Position numbers and translations under genes: made by a program
NCBI RefSeq assembly: GCF_043876815.1
Contig: NZ_JBAWKA010000004.1
Location: 357,052 to 421,051, forward strand
Origin: Gaetbulibacter_A sp043876815
Lineage (GTDB): Bacteria; Bacteroidota; Bacteroidia; Flavobacteriales; Flavobacteriaceae
Length of the DNA: 64,000 nucleotides
Direction of reading: 5' to 3'
Shown: piece by piece, positions 42,684-51,963 of the stretch
How the letters are laid out: each line of letters opens with the position of its first letter
Numbering within the stretch: position 1 is the stretch's first letter
The notes under the pieces: model-generated
The model's input: only the letters and a program-made list of their open reading frames with translations
Database searches by the model: none
Told to the model about the DNA's origin: nothing

Positions 42684-43403
42684 ATGGGAAGAGCTTTTGA
42701 ATTCCGGAAAGCACGAAAAATGAAACGCTGGTCAGCCATGAGCAAGGCCTTTACGCGTATTGGAAAAGATATTGTCATGGCTGTGAAGGAAGGTGGTCCA
42801 GACCCGGATACAAATTCCAGACTGCGCGCTGTTATTCAGAATGCCAAGGCCGTAAACATGCCTAAAGATAATATAGAGCGAGCCATTAAGCGCGCCAGCG
42901 ACAAAAGTTTAGGCGATTTTAAAGAAGTTATTTTTGAAGGATATGCACCGCATGGAATAGCTATTTTAGTTGAAACCGCAACTGATAATAATACCAGAAC
43001 CGTAGCCAACGTTCGTAGTTATTTTAATAAATGTGATGGTAGTTTAGGCACTTCTGGTTCTGTGGTTTTTATGTTTGATCATACTTGTAATTTTAGAATT
43101 CCTGCTGAAGGCCTAGATCCTGAAGAGCTAGAATTAGAATTAATTGATTTCGGTGCTGAAGAAGTTTTTGTGGATGACGATGGTATTCTAATCTATGCTC
43201 CTTTTGAAAGTTTTGGAGCCATTCAGTCGGAATTGGAATCCAGAGGTGTCGAGATCCTATCATCAGGTTTTGAACGTATTCCACAAGTCACAAAAAAATT
43301 AACACCAGAAGAAGCTGAGGATGTTGAAAAATTACTAGAAAAGCTGGAAGAAGATGATGACGTTCAAAACGTATATCACACCATGGAAGAAACTACAGAC
43401 TAA
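42684..43403 (+). CDS. yebC: YebC/PmpR family regulator
   Basis: This 239-residue protein opens GRAFEFRKARKMKRWSAMSK, then KDIVMAVKEGGPDPDTNSRL and NMPKDNIERAIKRAS, the signature of the YebC/TACO1 family. These proteins act as transcription regulators in some bacteria, and recent work links them to ribosome rescue at difficult peptide sequences; which applies here is unknown. It ends at a bidirectional terminator. Confidence 0.96.
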   Translation: MGRAFEFRKARKMKRWSAMSKAFTRIGKDIVMAVKEGGPDPDTNSRLRAVIQNAKAVNMPKDNIERAIKRASDKSLGDFKEVIFEGYAPHGIAILVETATDNNTRTVANVRSYFNKCDGSLGTSGSVVFMFDHTCNFRIPAEGLDPEELELELIDFGAEEVFVDDDGILIYAPFESFGAIQSELESRGVEILSSGFERIPQVTKKLTPEEAEDVEKLLEKLEEDDDVQNVYHTMEETTD

Positions 43404-43404
43404 T

Positions 43405-43428
43405 AAAAAAGCGCACAAGGCGCTTTTT
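43405..43428. terminator. Bidirectional terminator between yebC and the NYN gene
   Basis: aaaaaagcgc (43405-43414) and gcgcttttt (43420-43428) form a short perfect stem with a 5-base loop and A/T tracts on both sides, fitting two converging genes. Confidence 0.8.
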
Positions 43429-44169
43429 CTATTCTTTATTTCTAACGTAAATTAATTTGAATCGACCACCTGAGTGCTGGTCACGTTGTTCAAGCTCAAA
43501 TTGCTGATCTAACGATTTAAACAGGGGTGTAAGTTTAGCAAATCCAAAATTTCGAGAATCGAAGTTAGGTTGCGTTTTCAAAATCAATGAGCCAACATCT
43601 CCCAAAAATGCCCAACCGTCATCATCTGCAGCCCCATTAACAGAGCTTTTTAACAGCTTAATCGTTTTGGGCGTAATATTGTATAGGTTTTGCTTTTTAG
43701 AACTATCTCCCTTTTCATGCTTACCTTCGTTGTCAGACTTTAAAATCTCTAGGTAAATAAATTTATCACAAGCCACAATGAAGGGATCTGGAGTTTTCTT
43801 TTCTCCCATTCCGTATACAACTAAACCCGCTTCACGAAGACGTGTGGCTAGCTTCGTGAAATCGCTATCGGAGGACACCAAAACAAATCCGTTTACCTTT
43901 TGAGAATAAAGGATATCCATGGCATCAATGATCATCGCCGAATCAGTAGCATTTTTCCCTGTTGTATACCCATATTGTTGGATGGGTGTAATAGCATGCT
44001 CCAGTAATATCTTTTTCCATTTGGATAAGTGTGGTTTTGTCCAATCACCGTAAATACGTTTTATGGTTGGTGTACCATATTTGGTTATTTCTTCCAGCAT
44101 TTCGGAAATATATCTGGAAGGAATATTATCACCGTCAATTAATACGGCTAATTTAATATCTTTTATCAT
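43429..44169 (-). CDS. NYN-domain (LabA/DUF88) protein with LOTUS domain
   Basis: The N-terminal NYN nuclease-like domain has VLIDGDNIPSRY, TDSAMIIDAMD and VSSDSDFTKLATRLREAG, with conserved acidic residues that would bind metal. The C-terminal 90 residues (YNITPKTIKLLKSSVNGAAD to the end) form an OST-HTH/LOTUS-type RNA-binding domain. The protein probably cleaves or binds structured RNA. I start at the ATG at 44169, which gives 246 residues and the family opening IKDIKLAVLIDGD. A start at 44232 would add 21 hydrophobic, unlikely residues. Confidence 0.88.
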   Translation of the reverse strand: MIKDIKLAVLIDGDNIPSRYISEMLEEITKYGTPTIKRIYGDWTKPHLSKWKKILLEHAITPIQQYGYTTGKNATDSAMIIDAMDILYSQKVNGFVLVSSDSDFTKLATRLREAGLVVYGMGEKKTPDPFIVACDKFIYLEILKSDNEGKHEKGDSSKKQNLYNITPKTIKLLKSSVNGAADDDGWAFLGDVGSLILKTQPNFDSRNFGFAKLTPLFKSLDQQFELEQRDQHSGGRFKLIYVRNKE

Positions 44170-44338
44170 GTGTGTAAAGATATGGATTAAAAATCGAAGG
44201 GTAAATGTCCTAACTTTAATTAAGACAATCAATTATATCTTTTTTAACTTTTTTTTACAATCTTTTGAATTATACATTTATTATTTTAGCTCCGACTAAC
44301 TTTTAATTATTCAATAATTCTTAAAATCCAATTGCAAA

Positions 44339-46924
44339 ATGACACCAAAATCCCTAAAGGCGTTTAACATTTTTGTTTTAGCCTTGTCGCTTTTATTTGT
44401 CTTGACTCCATCCGATATGCAGGCCCAGCGAAAGCGAAAAGACAAGAAAAAAGATGATGTTGAAGCCAAAGCTCCCACCCCTAAAAAAGAAAAAACTATT
44501 GAGAGTTTAACCAAGTCCAGCAAGAAAATTGAAGGTCTTTTTTCAATCTATCAAGACACTCTAACAGGCTCTCTTCAAATGGTAGTTTCGAAAGACCAAT
44601 TAGATAAAGAGTATATTTATTTCAGCCAAATTGCTGATGGCGTTATGGATGCTGGGAGAATCATTAGGGGTTCCTATAGAGATTCCAAAGTTTTTAAGGT
44701 TGAAAAATATTTCAACAAAATAGAATTTGTAACCCAAAACACCTCATTTTATTTTGATCCTGAGAATCCTTTATCAAAGTCGAAAGACGCCAACATGAGT
44801 GAAGGCAATATGGCCAGCGTAGAAATTGAGGCCTACGACAAAGATAAAGGCCTTTATTTAATTAAGGCAGATGATCTGTTTTTAACAGAAACATTTTCAC
44901 AGATTAAACGTCCTTCTACCCCCGGAAGCTCTCCTATGTCTTTCAAATTAGGAAGTTTAAGTAAATCTAAATCAAAAATATTAGAAATAAATAATTATCC
45001 TGAGAACACCAATTTGGAGGTCGAATACGTATACTCTTCGCCTTCTGTTCTAAATGGCGGATCGAATGCTGTTGCTGATGGTAGAAATGTGAGTATAAAA
45101 GTTTTCCACAGTTTAATGGAAATGCCCGATAATGATTATGAAGTGCGTTTGGATGATCAACGTGTTGGTTATTTTACAGAACAGGTAGACGATCAAACGG
45201 GTACCGGAACTACAGCCTACAGAGATTTAATTCATCGTTGGAATTTAAAAAAGAAAGATCCGAATGCTGAAATTTCAGAACCAGTAGAACCAATTACCTG
45301 GTGGATCGAGAATACCACACCTTTCGAATGGCGTGAAACCATAAAGGAAGCCGTTTTACAATGGAATAAAGCCTTTGAAAAAGCCGGCTTTAAAAATGCT
45401 ATGGCGGTAAAGGTTCAGCCTGATGATGCCGATTGGGACGCAGGTGATATTCGTTACAACGTATTGCGTTGGGTATCTTCTCCAAGCCCTGCTTATGGAG
45501 GTTACGGACCTAGTTTCGTGAATCCGAGAACAGGTGAAATTCTAGGTGCTGATATTATGCTCGAATTTGTTCATTTTACTAATCGCGTTCTTTACGATAA
45601 ATTATTTAACGATGTGGGCATGGAAGCTGAAGCAGAACCATTTAGCAACGATCCTAAATTTTGTTCATTAGGAAGTGAACTACACCAGGAACTTATGTTT
45701 GCCAATGCTGTAGTAAGTGCTACCGGTGCGTCGGATTTTGAAATGGAAAAAATTAGAAAGCAATCCATGACAGCATTGATCATGCATGAAGTTGGACACA
45801 CTTTAGGGCTTTATCATAACATGAAAGCTAGTCAGTTATTTTCACCAGAGCAATTGGAGGATCCTGAATTTATCGAAGGAAAATGTTTAACGGCTTCTGT
45901 TATGGATTACGCCGCTCTAAATATTACAAGAGATAGAAGTAAGCAAGGACAATATGATGATGTTGCCGTTGGACCATACGATATATGGGCTATTCAATGT
46001 GGTTATAAACCCTTTAAATCAGAGGAAGAACGCGAAGCTTTATTAGCTCAATCTACGAGACCGGAACATATTTTTGGTAATGATGCCGACGATATGCGTT
46101 CACCCGGTAAAGCCATTGACCCGAGAGTTAACACCGGAGATCAATCAAATGACCAAATAACATGGGCTATAAGTAGAATGGGGCTTGCAGATGACCTCAT
46201 GAAAAATATTAAAACCAAGTTTTCGACAGAAGGAGAGTTTTATGATGAGCTAAGACGTGTTTTCAATATTTTGAATAGTCAAAAAGCAGGTGCGGCTAAT
46301 ACCATATCTAGATTTATTGGTGGTGTTTATGTTAACAGAGCGTTTGTTGGCCAGGAAAATGCTACGCAGCCTTATACTCCAGTAAGTCTAAAAGACCAGA
46401 AACGGGCTATGAAAGCTTTGAGTGATCATGTTTTTGCACCAAATGCTTTTGAAGCACCAAATGACCTCTATAATTATCTAGCACAAAAACGTCGTGGATT
46501 TAATTTCTTTAGTGGACCGGAAGATCCTAAAATTCACAGCACAGTCTTAAGATATCAAGAACGTGTTTTAGATCATTTACTCCACCCAAACACCTTACAG
46601 CGTATTACGGACTCTGAATTGTATGGGAACGAATATAGATTAGCAAGTTTTATGACCGATTTGAATGATGCTATTTTCAAGAAAGATATTTCTGGTAATG
46701 TAAACGATTTTAGACAAAATTTACAATTGGCTTATACCAACATGCTTATTGAAATGCTTACAGGAAAAAATGCCGACAGATATACATATAATGCAAAATC
46801 AATGGCCTTATATAACCTGAAAGCGATTAGAAATATGTCAGGTTCTACCGGAGATATTGCTTCGAAAGCTCATAAGCAACATTTACGAACTCTAATTGAT
46901 AATGCAATTAAAGAAATAAAGTAA
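44339..46924 (+). CDS. Secreted zinc metalloprotease (DUF5117/DUF4953 type)
   Basis: This 861-residue protein has a signal peptide (FNIFVLALSLLFVLTPSDMQ) and a long lysine-rich linker. Next comes a DUF5118/DUF5117 region (IEGLFSIYQDTLTGSLQMVV, YIYFSQIADGVMDAGRI). The peptidase domain has the zinc motif HEVGHTLGLYHN at about residues 483-494 and CLTASVMDYAALNI behind it, as in metzincins. The C-terminal 200 residues are helical. It degrades protein in the envelope or outside. It is a single gene with its own terminator. Confidence 0.92.
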   Translation: MTPKSLKAFNIFVLALSLLFVLTPSDMQAQRKRKDKKKDDVEAKAPTPKKEKTIESLTKSSKKIEGLFSIYQDTLTGSLQMVVSKDQLDKEYIYFSQIADGVMDAGRIIRGSYRDSKVFKVEKYFNKIEFVTQNTSFYFDPENPLSKSKDANMSEGNMASVEIEAYDKDKGLYLIKADDLFLTETFSQIKRPSTPGSSPMSFKLGSLSKSKSKILEINNYPENTNLEVEYVYSSPSVLNGGSNAVADGRNVSIKVFHSLMEMPDNDYEVRLDDQRVGYFTEQVDDQTGTGTTAYRDLIHRWNLKKKDPNAEISEPVEPITWWIENTTPFEWRETIKEAVLQWNKAFEKAGFKNAMAVKVQPDDADWDAGDIRYNVLRWVSSPSPAYGGYGPSFVNPRTGEILGADIMLEFVHFTNRVLYDKLFNDVGMEAEAEPFSNDPKFCSLGSELHQELMFANAVVSATGASDFEMEKIRKQSMTALIMHEVGHTLGLYHNMKASQLFSPEQLEDPEFIEGKCLTASVMDYAALNITRDRSKQGQYDDVAVGPYDIWAIQCGYKPFKSEEEREALLAQSTRPEHIFGNDADDMRSPGKAIDPRVNTGDQSNDQITWAISRMGLADDLMKNIKTKFSTEGEFYDELRRVFNILNSQKAGAANTISRFIGGVYVNRAFVGQENATQPYTPVSLKDQKRAMKALSDHVFAPNAFEAPNDLYNYLAQKRRGFNFFSGPEDPKIHSTVLRYQERVLDHLLHPNTLQRITDSELYGNEYRLASFMTDLNDAIFKKDISGNVNDFRQNLQLAYTNMLIEMLTGKNADRYTYNAKSMALYNLKAIRNMSGSTGDIASKAHKQHLRTLIDNAIKEIK

Positions 46925-46945
46925 AAGCCTTATTTATTATAAAAT

Positions 46946-46976
46946 AAAAAAGCTACTTCAATTGAAGTAGCTTTTT
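46946..46976 (+). terminator. Terminator of the metalloprotease gene
   Basis: The perfect palindrome AGCTACTTCAATTGAAGTAGCT at 46951-46972 (22 bases; its central AATT forms the loop) is flanked by A and T tracts. Confidence 0.85.
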
Positions 46977-47069
46977 CTTTTTCATAGCATGTTTCTTTTT
47001 AGGGACAAGCAATTGTTTACTTTATGTTTCATACTCATATACATATACGTCAAAATGCATGCCATGGTT

Positions 47070-47618
47070 TTATGAGTATTCGGGAATTTTACCTTTAACA
47101 CCTTTAAAATAATCATACATAAACTTAAAATCAGCTTCTTTGTTTTCTGTAGGATAAAAAGGTTTTGATATTTTATTTTGTTTATGTTCGAAATCAAAAG
47201 TGATCATTATAATTGGAACATTAGCTTTCTTAGCAATATAATAGAATCCGGTGCGCCATTCTTTAACTTTTTTTCTGGTTCCTTCTGGCGCCATAGCCAT
47301 GCGAAATTCTTCTTTTTCCTTGAATAATTTAGCAATTGCATCCACCTTATTTTCATTTGCATGCCGATCAATAGGCGCACCTCCTAAACTCCGAAAGAAC
47401 CAACCCAAAGGAAAAACAAAGAGTTCTTTTTTGCCTACAAAATTGGCTTTTAAGCCCACAATTTTACGAACCAGAACGCCAATATAAAAATCATGCCAAC
47501 TTGTATGTGGAACAGCAATAATAACAGCCTTCTTAATAGATTCTTGGGATAGATTCTCTTGGCCAACAATACGCCAACCTAAAATTTTGTAGTAAATAAA
47601 CTTGGCTAACCATTTCAT
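47070..47618 (-). CDS. 1-acyl-glycerol-3-phosphate acyltransferase-like protein (PlsC family)
   Basis: This 182-residue acyltransferase has motif I HTSWHD (H-x4-D) near residue 38. Later it has GAPIDRHANE, and the EGTR motif (APEGTRKKVKEWRTGFY). It transfers an acyl group to a glycerol phosphate or a lipid. The protein is shorter than classic PlsC (about 240), so another acceptor such as ornithine lipid or lysophospholipid is possible. It is downstream of kdnB on the same strand (84-base gap). Confidence 0.88.
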   Translation of the reverse strand: MKWLAKFIYYKILGWRIVGQENLSQESIKKAVIIAVPHTSWHDFYIGVLVRKIVGLKANFVGKKELFVFPLGWFFRSLGGAPIDRHANENKVDAIAKLFKEKEEFRMAMAPEGTRKKVKEWRTGFYYIAKKANVPIIMITFDFEHKQNKISKPFYPTENKEADFKFMYDYFKGVKGKIPEYS

Positions 47619-47702
47619 CTGTTAATATTTAATTGTTAAACCTTATCAGATGTAACCCCTTTAAACAGCTTTGTCAAAACAATTAACCCTACTTTATTGG
47701 TA

Positions 47703-48785
47703 TTACATCTTTTGATATAAAGATTTTATTTTTTGGGGCGTCATTATTTTTTTCCAATCTGGGCCTAATGCATTTTCCCATAATTGATCTAAACTTAAAG
47801 CTATCTTTATCATAACATCGAAGTCGCGATCACTAAGATCCGCACAAATACCTTGTGGAAGTTCGATTTGATGCTTTTCTTTCATGGCCTTAAAAACACG
47901 AACTCCCTCGGGGTAGAACTCTTCTAAATGATCGAATACGATACAATTTCCAATCCCATGCTTTGTACCCAATAAATAGGACAGGCCATAGCTTAAGGCA
48001 TGGGCCACCCCTACCTGAGAATATACGATACTCATACCACCATGCCAGGAAGCCATCATCAGTTTTTCCTGTGCTTCTTCCTCTCTAAGATTTCCCTCCA
48101 GAAATACCTCTTTGCATAATTTTAAGGCCATTTCCCCAAAAGTTTCACTGAAAGTATTGATATAGGTGCCTTCCAAGGACTCCACGCAATGAATATAGCA
48201 ATCCATACCTGTATAAAACCATTGGTCCTTTGGTACATCTTTGGTCAATTCTGAATCCAGTATAACCTGATCAAATGGTGTAAAATCTGAATTGATCCCT
48301 AGTTTTTTATGCGGACCGGTTAATACCGCTGTTCTAGAAACTTCAGAACCAGTACCAGAAATAGTAGGAATACCAACGTGATAAACTGCATTATTCTTCA
48401 CCAGATCCCAACCTTGATAATCCTGAGAACCACCTTTATTAGTAAGCATAATAGAAATTGCCTTAGCAATATCCATCACGGTTCCACCACCAATACCAAT
48501 GATACCTGATGGGCGTTCCTTTGTCATTAAAATTATATCCTCAACCAATGTGTCGACCTGATCCGTTTTAGGCTCTTCCTTAGCAGAAATGAAAATAATC
48601 TTATCATCATAAGCTAAAGGAATTCGGGACGTTAACCACGCATTAGATTTGAAAACATCGTCAACCAAAAATATAAAAGGGGCCTGAGTATTTATTCGCT
48701 TGGGGGCTAATATATCTTCTAATTGATTAAAACTACCTCTGCCAAAAATAACATTTGACACCATTGGAAAGTTCTTATGACTCAT
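47703..48785 (-). CDS. kdnB: 3-deoxy-alpha-D-manno-octulosonate 8-oxidase (KdnB-type iron-dependent dehydrogenase)
   Basis: This 360-residue iron-containing alcohol dehydrogenase matches Shewanella KdnB closely as I recall it. Motifs are NVIFGRGSFNQLEDI, GIIGIGGGTVMDIAKAIS, TISGTGSEVSRTAVLTGP and WFYTGMDCYIHCVESLEGTY. The iron ligands are in HGGMSIVYSQVGVAHALSYG and GTKHGIGNCIVFD. KdnB oxidises the 8-hydroxyl of Kdo so that KdnA can add an amino group, giving 8-amino-Kdo (Kdo8N) for lipid A core. It lies in a cluster with kdsB, which would activate the sugar. No kdnA aminotransferase is in the window. Confidence 0.88.
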   Translation of the reverse strand: MSHKNFPMVSNVIFGRGSFNQLEDILAPKRINTQAPFIFLVDDVFKSNAWLTSRIPLAYDDKIIFISAKEEPKTDQVDTLVEDIILMTKERPSGIIGIGGGTVMDIAKAISIMLTNKGGSQDYQGWDLVKNNAVYHVGIPTISGTGSEVSRTAVLTGPHKKLGINSDFTPFDQVILDSELTKDVPKDQWFYTGMDCYIHCVESLEGTYINTFSETFGEMALKLCKEVFLEGNLREEEAQEKLMMASWHGGMSIVYSQVGVAHALSYGLSYLLGTKHGIGNCIVFDHLEEFYPEGVRVFKAMKEKHQIELPQGICADLSDRDFDVMIKIALSLDQLWENALGPDWKKIMTPQKIKSLYQKM

Positions 48786-48889
48786 TTAATAGGTTTTTTT
48801 TTACAAAACGTAAAAATAGTACTTAAATTTATTTTTACAGACTGAAATGAGATGGAATTTTGTTAAATATCATCAATCTTCAAACCAAT

Positions 48890-49597
48890 CTATTCTTTAA
48901 ATAACGGTAACACATCAAGCAAGCTTGATACCGTTATATATTGTTTGCCATTCGTTTCAGAGGCCTTTACTTCTTCATGGGCCCAAGTGGTATGAAAAGG
49001 CACGTGAATAGCATGAGCTTCTAGGTTAACTAAGGGTAAAATATCTGATTTTAATGAATTTCCGATCATTAAAAAAGCCTTGGGTTCAATATCCAAATGA
49101 TTTAATAATTTAGCATAATTAGCTTCTTTTTTATCACTTAAAACTTCGATATGATGAAAATATTTTGTTAACCCCGATTTTTCAAGTTTGCGCTCCTGAT
49201 CAAGCAGGTCGCCTTTTGTAGCAAGAATCAAGCGATACTTTTGGGACAATGTCTTTAAAACCGTTTCTACACCATCTAATAATTCTACCGGCTTATCTAA
49301 CATCTCTTTACCGATGTCTAAAATTTTTTGAATAGCTTCATTCGAAATAGAATTATTGGATAATTCCAAAGCTGTTTCAACCATCGATAAAACAAAAGCT
49401 TTTATACCATATCCATACAGCGGTAGATTATCGATTTCATTTTTAAAAAGCTCCTGATCTATTTTATTTGCTGTTTCATAAGCTGATAATAGCTCACAAA
49501 ACATGGCCTCAGCTTCGCGAAAATACGTTTCATTTACCCAAAGGGTATCATCCGCATCGAAGCCAATAACCTTTATATTTTGGAAATTTATTTCCAT
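48890..49597 (-). CDS. HAD-superfamily hydrolase
   Basis: This 235-residue protein has motif I GFDADDTLW (DxDxT), motif II LATKGD, and motif IV MIGNSLKSDILPL, with the helical cap of subfamily I. It is likely a phosphatase. It overlaps kdsB by 10 bases, so a link to Kdo metabolism is possible. It does not look like KdsC, which lacks a cap and is shorter; its family resembles YjjG-type nucleotidases. Confidence 0.88.
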   Translation of the reverse strand: MEINFQNIKVIGFDADDTLWVNETYFREAEAMFCELLSAYETANKIDQELFKNEIDNLPLYGYGIKAFVLSMVETALELSNNSISNEAIQKILDIGKEMLDKPVELLDGVETVLKTLSQKYRLILATKGDLLDQERKLEKSGLTKYFHHIEVLSDKKEANYAKLLNHLDIEPKAFLMIGNSLKSDILPLVNLEAHAIHVPFHTTWAHEEVKASETNGKQYITVSSLLDVLPLFKE

Positions 49598-50316
49598 ATT
49601 TTTCGAGCGTGTTCCAAATCTTCAGGGGTATCAATTTCTACTCCCAGAACATCAGTTTCAACCATTTTAATTCGTTTTCCATATTCTAAATATCGGATAC
49701 ATTCAATTTTTTCGGAGGCCTCCAAAGGTAACATTGGTAAATGATAGAAATCCAAAATAGCCTGTTTTCTAAAGGCATAAACACCTTTATGTTTAAAATA
49801 CTTGACATTCACATTTTTATCCCGAGGGTAAGGAATCGGGCTTCTAGAAAAATAAAGTGCAAATTGAGAATTGTTCACAATGACCTTTACCGTATTTGGA
49901 TTATTAATCTCGTCTTCCTCGGTAATGTGCACCATCAATGAGGCAAGGTCGATCTCCTTATCCGGATCATTATGAAATACTTCGATTAATTTTGAAAGTG
50001 ATTTTTTATCGGTAAAAGGTTCATCGCCCTGTACATTAATAACAATATCAATATCCATATCCTCTACGGCTTCAGCAATACGATCGCTCCCACAATCGTG
50101 TTCCTTTTTACTCATAATCGCCTGTCCTCCATGTTTTTCAATTTGCTCGTAAATGATAGTACTATCAGTGACCACATATACCGCATCAAATAAATTGGTA
50201 GCTACCGTGGCTTCATAAGTTCTAACAATTACAGGTTTACCGGCTAAATCCTGCATCAATTTGGCTGGAAACCTAGAAGCTCCGTAACGTGCCGGTATCA
50301 TGGCGATTATTTTCAT
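49588..50316 (-). CDS. kdsB: CMP-Kdo synthetase (3-deoxy-manno-octulosonate cytidylyltransferase)
   Basis: This 242-residue enzyme activates Kdo (or Kdo8N) with CTP for transfer to lipid A. IAMIPARYGASRFPAKLMQD is the conserved nucleotide-binding start. DCGSDRIAEAVE, VINVQGDEPF and LEASEKIECIRYLEYG are family motifs. A TATATTTG -7 box is at 50351-50358. Its neighbour kdnB suggests the substrate may be the 8-amino sugar. Confidence 0.95.
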   Translation of the reverse strand: MKIIAMIPARYGASRFPAKLMQDLAGKPVIVRTYEATVATNLFDAVYVVTDSTIIYEQIEKHGGQAIMSKKEHDCGSDRIAEAVEDMDIDIVINVQGDEPFTDKKSLSKLIEVFHNDPDKEIDLASLMVHITEEDEINNPNTVKVIVNNSQFALYFSRSPIPYPRDKNVNVKYFKHKGVYAFRKQAILDFYHLPMLPLEASEKIECIRYLEYGKRIKMVETDVLGVEIDTPEDLEHARKIWK

Positions 50317-50350
50317 GAGTTTGCTTGTACTATTCTTTCAAAAATTAAAA

Positions 50351-50358
50351 CAAATATA
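50351..50358 (-). promoter_or_regulatory. -7 element of the kdsB-HAD operon
   Basis: It reads TATATTTG on the minus strand, 34 bases before the kdsB ATG. Confidence 0.4.
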
Positions 50359-50417
50359 AATGTTTTGCCTCGGATTAAGGTTAAACTTAATAAAATGAAT
50401 TTTTATTTTAAGCTTCA

Positions 50418-51842
50418 TTAAAGATTGAAAAAATCATCCTTAAAACCAATCAAATATAGTTTTTCTTTAGCACGTGTTACTGCGGTATATAACCATCGTA
50501 AATACTCCTTATCAATGCCATTTGGAAGATAGGGTTGCTCAACAAAAACAGTATGCCATTGGCCTCCCTGCGATTTGTGACAGGTTATTGCATAAGAGAA
50601 TTTTACCTGGAGGGCATTAAAGAATTTATTGTTTTTAACGCTTAGGAATTTGCGGTAGTTACTACTTTCATTTTGGTAGTCCTTCATAACCTCCTGGTAA
50701 AGTTTATTTGAGTCTTCATAAGATAAGGATGGTGTTTCAGCTTCAATAGTATCTAGCATCAAAACGGTTTCAAATGGCCGCATTTTGGGATAATCCACCA
50801 TACGGACTTTCACTTCCGCGAAGCGAAATCCATAAAGGTCTTTAATGTCAAAAATTTCGAGGACTTCAATAATATCTCCATTAGCTATAAATCCGGCTTC
50901 CGTGGTTGGTTTTATCCAGAAGTAATTGTTTTTAACCACCATTAAATAATCTCCGGGGGTAATTTCATTTTCATTAAAAAGAATCCGACTTCGGATCTGC
51001 TGATTATACATATTTGCACGCTTATTACTTCGAACAATAATAGCCGTTTCTTCGTTTCCTAAACTGCTGTAGGCATCATTTATGGCATCCATGATCTCAT
51101 AACCATCTATAAGCCTAACGATATCATCATATCCATTTAAGTTAAACTTAAAATCTTCAAAAATAGCATCATTCAAAACATCGCGTAGCTCTGTTGCGTT
51201 GGCTAGTATCCCGGAATCCTGTTCTTGCCGAACCACCTCGTCTAGCTCCATTTTTGTAACCTCTTTGTTATAATTAAGTGCTAAAGTATTTTCGTTCAGA
51301 GCAGGACTTAAATCGAGTTTTACCGGCGGTAACTGCGCGGTATCGCCAATAAGCAATAATTTACACTGATGCCCAGAATACACAAATTGCATAAGATCGT
51401 CTAAAAGCGACCCGTTCTCAAATAACTTTGATTCACCGGGTGTATCCGGGATCATAGAGGCCTCATCAACAATAAATAATGTGTTTTTATGTTTGTTGGG
51501 CTGCAAAACAAATTTTACGCCTCCTCCCTTTTCTTTTTTTGGAAAATAGATCTTTTTGTGAATCGTAAAAGCTTCTTTATTGGAATAATTTGAAATCACT
51601 TTTGCAGCTCTACCCGTTGGTGCCATTAGGACAGCGCTCTTTTTAGCTTTCCAAAGATGCGTCACAATAGTGCCAATAATCGTTGTTTTCCCTGTTCCGG
51701 CATAACCTTTCAAAACATAAAGTGCATTATTGTCCTTTTTAAAAATAAATTCTGAAAGTTGCTGAAGTACAATATTTTGTTTGATAGTGGGTTCAAAAGG
51801 AAATTGCTGTTTTATAAGGGAATAAAATTCTGATGCCGTCAT
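50418..51842 (-). CDS. RecD-like ATP-dependent DNA helicase (SF1)
   Basis: This 474-residue helicase has Walker A LKGYAGTGKTTIIGTIV and FIVDEASMIPD (Walker B). LLIGDTAQLPPV is motif III, and a C-terminal UvrD_C_2-type domain has ITCHKSQGGQWHTVFVEQ and LRWLYTAVTRAKEKLYLIG. It resembles RecD2/Pif1-like 5'-3' helicases with no RecB or RecC partners nearby. A minus-strand -7 box TATATTTG is at 51869-51876. Confidence 0.92.
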   Translation of the reverse strand: MTASEFYSLIKQQFPFEPTIKQNIVLQQLSEFIFKKDNNALYVLKGYAGTGKTTIIGTIVTHLWKAKKSAVLMAPTGRAAKVISNYSNKEAFTIHKKIYFPKKEKGGGVKFVLQPNKHKNTLFIVDEASMIPDTPGESKLFENGSLLDDLMQFVYSGHQCKLLLIGDTAQLPPVKLDLSPALNENTLALNYNKEVTKMELDEVVRQEQDSGILANATELRDVLNDAIFEDFKFNLNGYDDIVRLIDGYEIMDAINDAYSSLGNEETAIIVRSNKRANMYNQQIRSRILFNENEITPGDYLMVVKNNYFWIKPTTEAGFIANGDIIEVLEIFDIKDLYGFRFAEVKVRMVDYPKMRPFETVLMLDTIEAETPSLSYEDSNKLYQEVMKDYQNESSNYRKFLSVKNNKFFNALQVKFSYAITCHKSQGGQWHTVFVEQPYLPNGIDKEYLRWLYTAVTRAKEKLYLIGFKDDFFNL

Positions 51843-51868
51843 TTAGTCTCTGCAAATTAGATTATATT

Positions 51869-51876
51869 CAAATATA
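51869..51876 (-). promoter_or_regulatory. -7 element of the RecD-like helicase gene
   Basis: It reads TATATTTG on the minus strand, 26 bases before the ATG. Confidence 0.4.
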
Positions 51877-51923
51877 GAAATGATTTTTAGTCTCTTTTGA
51901 TTTTTACGATTAAAAAAAAATTG

Positions 51924-51931
51924 TAGATTTG
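51924..51931 (+). promoter_or_regulatory. -7 element of the 51964 operon
   Basis: TAGATTTG fits TAnnTTTG and lies 32 bases before the ATG at 51964. A TTTG at 51896 is 24 bases upstream, longer than ideal. Confidence 0.4.
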
Positions 51932-51963
51932 CTAAATACCAATAATAAAAATTAAAAACTATT

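Noticed and set aside
46982..47197. Minus-strand ORF of 71 codons overlapping the acyltransferase gene end
   Set aside because: It runs in another frame over the real gene and its non-overlapping part is AT-rich spacer.
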